DNA of 6,880 nucleotides from Thermoplasmata archaeon (GCA_021836665.1 JAKBHQ010000244.1:1-6880), one strand, 5' to 3'. Positions 1-6,690 are shown, counted from the stretch's first letter. Notes: a model not told the origin generated them from the letters alone. Numbers and translations are program-made.

Positions 1-890
1 TTGCGAGAAAGCCGGAACTAGTCCTGATCGATGAACTCGCCCACACCAACGTCCCTGGTAGTTCCAGACACGAAAAGAGGTGGCAGGATGTCATGGAGAT
101 CCTGGAAAATGGCATCCATGTTCTGTCGACCCTCAATATTCAACACCTCGAATCGATTGCGGACGTCGTCGAGTCGATCACAAAGGTAAAAGTCCGAGAG
201 CGGGTTCCGGATTGGGTTGTCAGGTCCGCCGATCAAATCGAACTAGTCGATTCGTCTCCTGAACAGCTAAGACGGAGACTTATTCATGGAAATGTATATC
301 CTAAGGAGAAGGTCGCCGACGCACTAGTGAACTTCTTCAGGACCGAAAACCTCTCCGCACTTAGGGACCTCGCTTTAAGGTTCGTCGCCGACGAAACCGA
401 GGAAGAGCTACTTAGCTACCTAGCGCGAATTGGATCAACTGGAACCTGGGAGACCAGGGAGAGGGTTATGGCAGCGGTCACCGGTGCCCCCGGATCGGAA
501 TCGCTGATGCACCGGGCTGCGAGGATTGCGAGTCGATCAAAAGGTAAATTACTTGTGGTCCATGTCAAATCGTCCGACGCCAAGAGGATGAGCTCAGACG
601 CTTCACGCAAACTGGAGGGTCTTGCTCAAGACCTGGGGGCCGAGTACCAGGTCATAGTGGCAGACCAGGTCGCAGGGGCGCTGGTCTCCTTCGCACGGAC
701 CCAGCGGGTTACCCAGATAATCATGGGGGCGACGAGCCATTCAAGGTGGAAAGAGTTCACCCATGGATCAATCGTGTCCAAAGTTATCAGGGCCGCCGGA
801 GAGTCTGGGATCGATGTGCACGTGATTGCGAGGCAAGAGGAACTCGGGCTGCTTTCAGAGAGAGAAGATTACGGCTCAACTGGCGGGTAA
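1..890 (+). CDS. kdpD: KdpD-type sensor domain plus USP domain, no kinase (5' end outside window)
   Basis: This is the C-terminal 295 residues of a KdpD-family protein. The frame is open to the left edge (first full codon at base 3), so the Walker A part lies outside. Counting from that codon, residues 6-16 read LVLIDELAHTN, the KdpD Walker B region. They are followed by RHEKRWQD (22-29), STLNIQHLES (42-51), RERVPD (65-70) and FFRTENLSALRDLAL (111-125), all typical of the KdpD N-terminal sensor domain. A USP fold follows at about residues 152-277, with an SHS triplet at 245-247. The protein then stops: there is no membrane bundle, HisKA or HATPase. In full-length KdpD these parts form the potassium-responsive histidine kinase; kinase-less short forms are known in some bacteria. 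The whole protein would be about 400 residues. It probably acts as a cytoplasmic ligand-binding regulator rather than a phosphate donor. The KdpD family call is firm. The role and the gene symbol are less certain, since kdpFABC and kdpE are not visible here. Confidence 0.88.
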   Translation, partial: ARKPELVLIDELAHTNVPGSSRHEKRWQDVMEILENGIHVLSTLNIQHLESIADVVESITKVKVRERVPDWVVRSADQIELVDSSPEQLRRRLIHGNVYPKEKVADALVNFFRTENLSALRDLALRFVADETEEELLSYLARIGSTGTWETRERVMAAVTGAPGSESLMHRAARIASRSKGKLLVVHVKSSDAKRMSSDASRKLEGLAQDLGAEYQVIVADQVAGALVSFARTQRVTQIIMGATSHSRWKEFTHGSIVSKVIRAAGESGIDVHVIARQEELGLLSEREDYGSTGG

Positions 891-941
891 AGTACGCCCA
901 ATAAAAGGCAGATGAGCGTTTTGTAATTTTTTGGTTCTGTT

Positions 942-1076
942 TCTGCTAAGCCCGGGTCTTGAATAACCCAAAAGGTCCGGAGCTGTTGAGCAGATTCAGG
1001 GTTTGCCAGAACTGTACGTAGTTACACCCTGGTAGGCTTCGAATCAGAAAGTGAAAGTTGGTAGCCTTCTCACTTT
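942..1076 (+). other. Cluster of three consecutive stem-loops, function unknown
   Basis: Three hairpins follow one another. In the first, TCTGCT (942-947) pairs with AGCAGA (989-994) and encloses GGGT (954-957) with ACCC (966-969). In the second, CAGGGT (997-1002) pairs with ACCCTG (1026-1031) and encloses AACT (1010-1013) with AGTT (1020-1023). In the third, AAAGTGA (1048-1054) pairs with TCACTTT (1070-1076), extended inward by AAG/CTT past one bulged base. None is followed by a U-run, so they are not ordinary terminators. They could form the 3' end of the kdpD-like transcript or a small RNA. The pairing is read by eye and no known riboswitch class is recognised. Confidence 0.3.
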
Positions 1077-1087
1077 GTGGGGTGCCC

Positions 1088-1116
1088 TTGATGTGTTGAC
1101 CATCAAACGGTATAGG
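1088..1116 (+). promoter_or_regulatory. Candidate sigma-70-type promoter of the phosphodiesterase gene, with inverted repeat
   Basis: TTGATG (1088-1093) and TATAGG (1111-1116) are separated by exactly 17 bases. Each matches the housekeeping consensus at four of six positions. Transcription would begin near 1123, giving a leader of roughly 117 bases. The -35 hexamer is also the left arm of the inverted repeat TTGATG-7 bases-CATCAA (1088-1106). A regulator bound there would cover the -35 element, so the repeat is a possible operator. There is no direct evidence of promoter activity. Confidence 0.4.
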
Positions 1117-1225
1117 CGCAACCAAGCTAGCTTTTTCAAGGGTACTGCTTTAGGTCGTTTTTGGTCTGCATGATCCTTGGCGCCAGGTCGTTCGTTTGAA
1201 CAGAGCGTATGCTGACGAAACCCGG

Positions 1226-1231
1226 GGAGGG
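1226..1231 (+). promoter_or_regulatory. Strong ribosome-binding site fixing the start of the EAL protein
   Basis: GGAGGG lies inside a G-rich run and ends eight bases before the ATG at 1240. An in-frame TGA at 1213-1215 excludes any start further upstream, and this is the first ATG after it. Together they fix the start of the large gene. Confidence 0.8.
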
Positions 1232-1239
1232 GTCTAGGG

Positions 1240-4200
1240 ATGGAAGACGAGAAGAGCCGTGACGACACTCAAGACGATGAGTCCAGCGGCTCCAATTCAT
1301 CTCCACGTATCTCTAGTCTGATACAGCTTGCTCGTGCAGTTTCGAGAGATTTCACGTCATACTTCTACGAGGTCTTTGCCAAACAGCCAGAAGTAGAGAG
1401 GTTCTTTAGCCATCTGAGCGAGCGGGAGATGAAGCACCAGCAAATCCAGTTCGGGTCGCTGATTTATGATCTGTTGAAGTCCAATCCCGACCAGGAGAAC
1501 CTCAATCGGCGCCTAGAGATGCTCCATCACATGCACCGAATGGTCGGCCTCGATTCGGCGTGGATGGTTAGGGCGATTTCTCCTCTACTTTCGATGATAA
1601 AAAAGACCTGCGACGAGGACCAGGCCCTCGCAGAGGATGCTACTGCTCTCGAGAGTATCGCTAGGGAACGCGTCTTGCAGCTGATCGAAGGTGCACTGAC
1701 TGCGGAGGCTAAAGAGGCTGAACACCTAGCCTCGATTACCACGCGGATCACCAATATATGCAATTCGGTTACCTATGCGTCGGATCTTTTTTTGAAGAGC
1801 TTCGAAGTACTCGATTCAATCTCTGGGATAGATGGCATCTACCTCTCCAGGCCTGATGCCAATGGATGGTTAGAACCAGAACATATCGTTGGCTTTGCCT
1901 TTGCAAACTTCAAGTCGCTATCTAAGGCTGGGCTCATAGCCAAGGAGAGCATAAGGGTCGACCTACCAGAGGGACTCGGGGTTGACGGGAGGTCTTGGCG
2001 GAGCGGCGAGATTGAAACCAGCGGGAATATAGCAATCGACCCGACTATGCAACCCTGGGCTGGGGTGTACGGAGCGATGGGGATACGCTCTATGGCTGCG
2101 GTTCCGATTACAGATTCCGCAGGCCGTCCAATAGCGCTTCTCTCATGCCATTCTCGATGGCCAGGTTACTTTGACGTTTCTACCCGACGATTCTTTCTCG
2201 ACACCATCCGCCAGAAACTGGGTGCGGCACTGAGCGAACTCGACCAGAGCAAGGTTCTTTCGCACATTACCCGAATGGAGTATCGGAACTTCCTCTACAA
2301 GGACCAGGTTAGGATGCTCTACCAGCCGATAGTAAGCCTTCGTAACGGCAAGGTGGTCAAGGTTGAGGCTCTGGCTAGGTTGGTGGACGATTCTGGGAAG
2401 ATCGTCTCGCCGGCTGCCTTTCTTCCCGCTTTTGGAGCCGACGAGCTCTTTCACCTTTTTGGTCTCGGGCTCAAAGCAATTGGAGAGGCTCGCTCGATCT
2501 GGAGTGCTCAAGGCTTCGATCCCCGGGTATCGATCAATCTCCCTCCCCAAGGACTGATCGATTCAAGATACCTCGAGGAGGTCAAACTAGCCATCCAGGA
2601 GATGTACGTTCGCCAGGAGAAGCTCACCTTGGAGGTAACCGAGGATGAGGAACTTAATGAACTAGAGGATATCGGGTCGATTATTGCCGAGCTCAAAGCG
2701 CTGGGAATTACCCTTTCGCAGGACGACCTAGGGGCAGGTTATAGCTCGCTTACCAGGCTCGAACGGATAGGTTTTGATGAAGTCAAGATTGACCAAGGCC
2801 TGGTGAGGAAGACCTCCGACCCGACTAATGCAATTTCACTGATCGAACACCTCGTCGATTTAGCACATGACCTCGGAATTCGTGTTGTGGTGGAGGGCCT
2901 GGAGTCAGTCGGTCTTATCGAAGTCGCCTCAGTACTCGGAGCCGACTTGGGGCAGGGTTATTCAATAGCGGCACCGATGGAGGCCAAGGCTCTGCTCGAT
3001 TGGATCGCAACAATGGAGTGGGAGGTGGACCCATCCTATCCCAAGACCCAGTTTGGGATGTTGGCGGCCCTTGGAAGACTCATTACCACGATGAGGCGGT
3101 CGGGCCCGATGATGGCACAGCCGATGGCCAATGCGGCCCTCAAGGAGTTACGCCTATTATTCGGCGACTTCAAAACCACGAAGTTCAATCAATTGCTGGT
3201 GCGGATTGAGCACGCTGTAGAGACCTACATCCCGGACGAGATTGAGGCTGGGCTCGAGGAGTTAAGGGGACTTGTTCGTTATGAAGCGGTCGATTGGGGG
3301 AATAGGCCGTATGTTCCTCCTCGTAACTGGCATGGCTTCGCTGCGACGGGGGACGAAGACGAAATATCCCAACTCGCCCTAACCTTAGCCCTGAGGGGAT
3401 TCCTCGAATATCTCGGGACTTTTCCGAGTAGAATCGCCGCTGCGGAGAGACTCTGCCTTGAAGTTGAGAAGCTAATTCCCGATACGCGAATGACAATCTT
3501 CTCGGTTAAGGGCGGATTTCTTGAGATGGTGGTAAGTCCGAGTATCGCCTCGAACATCAGGGGCGCACTTCGATCTATGCCGATAGAGAATGGCTGGGGG
3601 ACATCTGCGACGGCGGTGCTAAGAAGATCATCGGTGCTAATCAACGATGCCAATGTCAATTTACACTGTTCCAAGTTTGTCGAAGTCGATCCCGTTCTCA
3701 GCACGATCAGAGCTAGTTGGGCTTACCCGATTTGGCATGGTCTTTCGGATATAGTAGGTGTAATCAACTTGGTGTCAAGCAAGGAGATGCTGCCGACCCC
3801 GCTTCAAAATGCCATGTTAGAAGCTGTCTGCGCCCTTGCCTCGCTCACCATAATCGAAGATGGGACGGTCGGAGGAACAACCCCGGCCGAAAGTAGACCG
3901 ATTTCGGGTTCAGGCTGTAGATTCAGCTTTTCAACTCTAACGTGGCGAATTATTGAAGTATCCGAGGGCGCTTGCTCACTCTATGGGTATTCCAAGTCTG
4001 AATTCCTCTCCAAGACGATCTTTGATCTAAATCCGGTACTCAGCGAGCGTATTTTAATGGACTTGATCCGTGTGATGGGTCCGGAGAACTCGGTACATCT
4101 CTCGGTAGTTCACCGAAGAAAAGACGGCGAAGAACTCCGTGTCGAGTACCTTACGAAGCTCGACCATCGAAATGGGGAACAGTGTCTCAGTTCTCAACTC

Positions 4201-5358
4201 ATCGACGTTCCAGACCAAGAGCGTGACAAGTACAAGTTGCAGACCGAGCAGTTAGTCATCGGGAGCATCCTCGAATCCTTGGACGCTCCAATGGTCCTGC
4301 TTTCGCCGCTCTTTATAGTCCGCTCGATGAACCAGGCGGCTGGAACGACTTTTGGTTGGGATCCGTCAAGGCTAGAGGGGTCGCCTCTTCCGATTCAGTC
4401 CAGGCTGGGCGCGGAGGAGATCGATGAGCTGATAAATGGTTGTTCATTAGCCGTTTCAACCCGCTCCACTCAGAAGCTTGAGTTGCACATTCGTAGGCCA
4501 AATGCCACAACTGTCGACGTTGAATTTCGACTCGACTCGATCTGGGATCAAGACGGGTCCTTAATTGCAATATCTATGATCGGCCAAGATGTCACCGAGA
4601 CGAGGAAGAGGGCCGTGGAATTCGGACGGCAGCAATCATTCTTCTCGGAGGTAATGGATTCAGTAAATTCGATCGTGATCGTCATGAGTTCCTCAGGGGA
4701 GATTGTCCAAGCCAATAGGGCATTTGAGGAATTTACCGGTATTACCCTAAGTGAGGCGAGAGGTAGGCCATTTCTAACCCAGGATCTGCTGCCTATGGAA
4801 TTCCGCCACCTTGGACTCGATTGGTTCACAAAGGCGATCGAAGGGAACCTCGCCGCTGAAACTGCGATTACCTGGATTGATAAGAACGGTTCCCCCCGAA
4901 ATATACGGTGGAAGTCGTCGGCGATCTACGATTCAGACCGCAAGGTAAGTTTTATTGTTTCCGTAGGAACTGACGTCGAGAAGGAGCGTATAGAGAAGGA
5001 CCTGTTGGAGCAGGCACGGATCATCTTTGAGAATTCTAGCGAGATGTTACTAGTCGCAGATAGAGACGCAGTCTTACTGGAGGCGAACGAAGCTTATCTC
5101 GCTTCGACGGCTCTTAGTCGACAAGAAGTCATCGGCCAGCGACTCGATCACCGCATCGCTAGTCGGCACGACCAGAGATGGAGGGACGAGGTTCTGGGCG
5201 AGGCTATCCGCGAGGGATTCTGGAATGGAACGGTCTGGTTGCGGCGTAAGGACGAGAGCGAGTTTCCTACTAACTCTAGAATTTATGCCGTTAAATCTCC
5301 ATCTGGCTCGCTGCGGAAGTACATTATCGTCGCTGCTGAGATGTCAGCTGCGATTTAA
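1240..5358 (+). CDS. Globin-GAF-EAL-GAF-PAS4 cyclic-di-GMP phosphodiesterase
   Basis: This is a predicted cytoplasmic enzyme hydrolysing cyclic-di-GMP to pGpG under control of several sensor domains; no membrane segment is seen. Residues about 22-165 resemble the globin-coupled-sensor fold: FYEVFAKQPEVERFF (42-56) looks like helix B with possible distal Tyr43, and HRMVGL (99-104) matches the proximal-His motif HxRIGL, giving His99 as the haem ligand. GAF1 spans about 175-335. EAL spans about 345-590 and keeps the metal and catalytic residues: Glu376 (EAL), Asn433, Glu465/Glu468, Asp495-Asp496 (in DDLGAG), Lys516, Glu552 (VEGLE) and Gln572 (QGY). A mostly helical stretch of unknown family follows (about 597-700), then GAF2 (about 712-872) and four PAS domains (about 895-995, 1003-1125, 1133-1252 and 1258-1370). 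There is no GGDEF, HisKA or other output after the PAS array. An in-frame TAG backs up the TAA stop two codons later. The EAL call is firm. The globin and the least conserved PAS (the first) are less so. The ligands are unknown. Confidence 0.9.
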   Translation: MEDEKSRDDTQDDESSGSNSSPRISSLIQLARAVSRDFTSYFYEVFAKQPEVERFFSHLSEREMKHQQIQFGSLIYDLLKSNPDQENLNRRLEMLHHMHRMVGLDSAWMVRAISPLLSMIKKTCDEDQALAEDATALESIARERVLQLIEGALTAEAKEAEHLASITTRITNICNSVTYASDLFLKSFEVLDSISGIDGIYLSRPDANGWLEPEHIVGFAFANFKSLSKAGLIAKESIRVDLPEGLGVDGRSWRSGEIETSGNIAIDPTMQPWAGVYGAMGIRSMAAVPITDSAGRPIALLSCHSRWPGYFDVSTRRFFLDTIRQKLGAALSELDQSKVLSHITRMEYRNFLYKDQVRMLYQPIVSLRNGKVVKVEALARLVDDSGKIVSPAAFLPAFGADELFHLFGLGLKAIGEARSIWSAQGFDPRVSINLPPQGLIDSRYLEEVKLAIQEMYVRQEKLTLEVTEDEELNELEDIGSIIAELKALGITLSQDDLGAGYSSLTRLERIGFDEVKIDQGLVRKTSDPTNAISLIEHLVDLAHDLGIRVVVEGLESVGLIEVASVLGADLGQGYSIAAPMEAKALLDWIATMEWEVDPSYPKTQFGMLAALGRLITTMRRSGPMMAQPMANAALKELRLLFGDFKTTKFNQLLVRIEHAVETYIPDEIEAGLEELRGLVRYEAVDWGNRPYVPPRNWHGFAATGDEDEISQLALTLALRGFLEYLGTFPSRIAAAERLCLEVEKLIPDTRMTIFSVKGGFLEMVVSPSIASNIRGALRSMPIENGWGTSATAVLRRSSVLINDANVNLHCSKFVEVDPVLSTIRASWAYPIWHGLSDIVGVINLVSSKEMLPTPLQNAMLEAVCALASLTIIEDGTVGGTTPAESRPISGSGCRFSFSTLTWRIIEVSEGACSLYGYSKSEFLSKTIFDLNPVLSERILMDLIRVMGPENSVHLSVVHRRKDGEELRVEYLTKLDHRNGEQCLSSQLIDVPDQERDKYKLQTEQLVIGSILESLDAPMVLLSPLFIVRSMNQAAGTTFGWDPSRLEGSPLPIQSRLGAEEIDELINGCSLAVSTRSTQKLELHIRRPNATTVDVEFRLDSIWDQDGSLIAISMIGQDVTETRKRAVEFGRQQSFFSEVMDSVNSIVIVMSSSGEIVQANRAFEEFTGITLSEARGRPFLTQDLLPMEFRHLGLDWFTKAIEGNLAAETAITWIDKNGSPRNIRWKSSAIYDSDRKVSFIVSVGTDVEKERIEKDLLEQARIIFENSSEMLLVADRDAVLLEANEAYLASTALSRQEVIGQRLDHRIASRHDQRWRDEVLGEAIREGFWNGTVWLRRKDESEFPTNSRIYAVKSPSGSLRKYIIVAAEMSAAI

Positions 5359-5365
5359 ATTTAGC

Positions 5366-5388
5366 TTTGGGAGGAAAAACCGCCCGAA
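5366..5388 (+). terminator. Hairpin just after the EAL gene, possible terminator
   Basis: TTTGGGAGG (5366-5374) pairs with CCGCCCGAA (5380-5388) around an AAAAA loop, with one A-G mismatch and one G-U pair. It begins seven bases after the stop codon, where a terminator is expected, but no U-run follows, so termination would have to be non-canonical. The left arm also contains GGGAGG, a ribosome-binding-like sequence that this stem would hide. Confidence 0.35.
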
Positions 5389-5492
5389 TGGCCGCTCAAT
5401 TTGAGCCACCGACCGATTATGGCCGATATCATTACCGGCTCGATCATTCAGTCCGGGTCACTCTGTCGCAAATACCGGGTGTCAGCGTTTGA
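5388..5492 (+). CDS. Candidate 34-residue small ORF
   Basis: The ATG lies 29 bases after the EAL gene's stop and 13 bases after a GGGAGG, which is longer than normal spacing. The predicted peptide begins MAAQFEPPTDYGRYHY and is basic and rich in aromatic residues. I recognise no family, and there is no signal peptide or membrane segment. It could be chance. Its one point of interest is that its ribosome-binding-like site is part of the stem at 5366-5388. Confidence 0.15.
   Translation: MAAQFEPPTDYGRYHYRLDHSVRVTLSQIPGVSV
5422..5439 (-). terminator. Minus-strand hairpin, weak terminator candidate for the uppP transcript
   Basis: On the minus transcript GCCGGUA pairs with UAUCGGC around an AUGA tetraloop, giving seven pairs including one G-U. 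On the plus transcript the same position is an A-C mismatch, so the structure favours leftward transcription. It lies about 330 bases beyond the uppP stop and has no clear U-run, so the call is tentative. Confidence 0.18.
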
Positions 5493-5591
5493 TCAGAGAA
5501 AGCGAACCGTTGCATCTGAGTGATAAATAGTGAGTCCACTCATGATGATGCACCTTTTAGAAGGTTCTCGCCTCGCCAAGCACGGCCAGCA

Positions 5592-5732
5592 TTACTGCTG
5601 TTCATACACACTCTCCAGATAATGAGTCGTCCCATCATCTGAAGTGCCGCCAGTAGCAAATGGGCCGGGAACGGACATGGCGCTGGCCTCAACTAGACCA
5701 GGACTGATAACCGACCAGTCACAGATATTCAT
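5592..5732 (-). CDS. Candidate 46-residue small ORF downstream of uppP
   Basis: An ATG 38 bases after the uppP stop, on the same strand, opens a 46-residue frame. The product is acidic and polar, ending SDDGTTHYLESVYEQQ, and I recognise no family. There is no membrane segment or signal peptide. A TATAAA box (5755-5750 on the minus strand) lies a few bases upstream, but its -35 partner is poor and no clear ribosome-binding site precedes the ATG. An in-frame TAA directly upstream rules out a longer form. It may be the last gene of a uppP transcript or a chance frame. Confidence 0.22.
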   Translation of the reverse strand: MNICDWSVISPGLVEASAMSVPGPFATGGTSDDGTTHYLESVYEQQ

Positions 5733-5770
5733 TGCAGCGTTCTCGTCTCTTTATAGCCAGTTCGGAGAGA

Positions 5771-6682
5771 CTAGATAAATCTTACGATTAGAAGCGAGCC
5801 AAAGGCCAGACAGTAGGCGGCAAATGGGTAGAGGTTGTTGGCCTTAAAGTACCTGGTCAGAAATCGAACTGAAAGGTAGGCCGCCACAAAAGCTGCAATT
5901 GATCCGATCAAGATCTGGGGACGCACCCCGGCGGCAGCGGAGCTGAAGAGGTGCGGTATTTTATACAAGCCGGCTGCCGCGATTATCGGAGTTGCAAGCA
6001 TGAAGGAGAACCTGGCTGCGTCTTCGTGAGTTAGTCCCCGCAAGAGGCCGGCGACCATGGTTATTCCGGATCGTGATATGCCAGCCAAAAGCGCAAAGAT
6101 CTGCGCAACTCCGACTATTCCAGCCTCCTTGAAGTTGAGTTCTGAAATTGTACGGGAATCCTCCTGAAGGATCGGGGTCGTCCGTGAGTGCTGACGTTTT
6201 TCTGACCTAAGGACCTCGGCATGGCGCGCCCTCTCACCGACAAGGAGTATTAGACCATTGATGAACAAGAAGATTGCCGCTGCTAACGGTTTGGCAAAAA
6301 GCACACGAAATAGGTTCTCAAAGAGGAGACCGACAATCCCAGCCGGGATAGTCGCCACGATAAGAAGCCACCCGAAATGTGCGTCGAAGTTATCGATACG
6401 CCTTGTGAAGATACTCTTTATCACCGCCGAGATGATACGGATCCAATCGTGGCGATAGAAGATGAATAGGGCCAGGGCGGTAGCGACGTGGAGGCCCACT
6501 AGAAAGCTCAAAAAGTATGAGGATTTGGCACTCTGTGCCTGTGCCAGCTGGTGCCAGCCGACAAGCTGGGGCAGTACAACTGAGTGTCCGAGGCTAGAAA
6601 TTGGAAAGAGCTCGGAAATACCCTGCAAAAGGCCCATGATGAGAGCTTGAAAATAGGTCAATAAGTGCTGATCTGCGTGCAT
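5771..6682 (-). CDS. uppP: Undecaprenyl-diphosphatase (UppP/BacA family)
   Basis: This is an integral membrane enzyme that removes a phosphate from undecaprenyl diphosphate, recycling the lipid carrier for peptidoglycan and other wall polymers; in some species it gives bacitracin tolerance. Residues 20-33 carry the family signature QGISELFPISSLGH, including the Q/E-x3-E motif (Gln20, Glu24), the conserved serines (Ser29, Ser30) and His33. The second signature is GISRSG (201-206) with the catalytic-type Arg204. Hydrophobic segments alternate along the whole chain. At 303 residues it is longer than the usual 265-280. The extra length is mainly a charged loop at about 150-183, between two membrane segments. 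The proline that normally precedes GxSRSG is Ala200. The ATG is the first after an in-frame TAG on the minus strand and leaves the expected short N-terminus before the first signature. Its ribosome-binding site is weak (AGG eight bases upstream). The form resembles actinobacterial homologues. Confidence 0.93.
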   Translation of the reverse strand: MHADQHLLTYFQALIMGLLQGISELFPISSLGHSVVLPQLVGWHQLAQAQSAKSSYFLSFLVGLHVATALALFIFYRHDWIRIISAVIKSIFTRRIDNFDAHFGWLLIVATIPAGIVGLLFENLFRVLFAKPLAAAIFLFINGLILLVGERARHAEVLRSEKRQHSRTTPILQEDSRTISELNFKEAGIVGVAQIFALLAGISRSGITMVAGLLRGLTHEDAARFSFMLATPIIAAAGLYKIPHLFSSAAAGVRPQILIGSIAAFVAAYLSVRFLTRYFKANNLYPFAAYCLAFGSLLIVRFI

Positions 6683-6690
6683 AAGTGCTG
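6661..6690 (-). repeat. Ten-base direct repeat over the uppP start codon
   Basis: CAGCACTTAT on the minus strand occurs at 6690-6681 and again at 6670-6661, exactly 20 bases apart. The upstream copy runs into the first two bases of the uppP ATG and the second lies within the first codons. A 20-base period places both on the same face of the helix, so they could be paired protein-binding half-sites, or they could be chance. Confidence 0.4.

Larger units (their letters stand above)
891..1239. other. Intergenic region between the kdpD-like gene and the phosphodiesterase gene
   Basis: I find no convincing gene in these 349 bases. The only longer open frame runs on the minus strand through 1044-1268, overlaps the next gene's start and resembles no protein I know. 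The T-rich stretch near 918-932 lacks a good hairpin directly before it, so I do not call a terminator for the kdpD-like gene. The region holds three stem-loops between 942 and 1076, a candidate promoter at 1088-1116, a palindrome TGGCGCCA at 1178-1185, and the ribosome-binding site of the next gene. Confidence 0.7.
5359..5770. other. Convergent intergenic region between the EAL gene and uppP
   Basis: These 412 bases separate two genes that point at each other. I checked the plus-strand frames just after the stop for a lost GGDEF or kinase continuation and saw none. The region holds a hairpin directly after the EAL gene, the odd inverted repeat GCTCAA-T-TTGAGC at 5394-5406, a hairpin better formed on the minus transcript (5422-5439), a short palindrome TGAGTCCACTCA at 5531-5542, and two small ORFs of low confidence (5388-5492 plus, 5592-5732 minus). 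Confidence 0.6.

Noticed and set aside
951..994. Cyclic-di-AMP or cyclic-di-GMP riboswitch upstream of the EAL gene
   Set aside because: The conserved core sequences of the ydaO and GEMM classes are not visible. Only generic hairpins are present, and the candidate promoter lies downstream of them.
1096..1101. TTGACC as a -35 box
   Set aside because: TATAGG is only nine bases downstream of it and no -10 lies at 16-18 bases. The overlapping TTGATG at 1088 has the correct 17-base spacing.
1044..1268. 74-codon minus-strand ORF over the intergenic region
   Set aside because: It runs antisense into the start of the large gene and across its ribosome-binding site, has no recognisable family features, and its arginine- and proline-rich composition looks like an unused frame.
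3922..5358. LOV-type flavin photosensor among the PAS domains
   Set aside because: None of the four PAS domains contains the NCRFLQ cysteine motif required for the flavin adduct.
1240..5358. GGDEF (diguanylate cyclase) domain in the large protein
   Set aside because: No GGDEF/GGEEF motif or its flanking pattern occurs anywhere in the 1372 residues.
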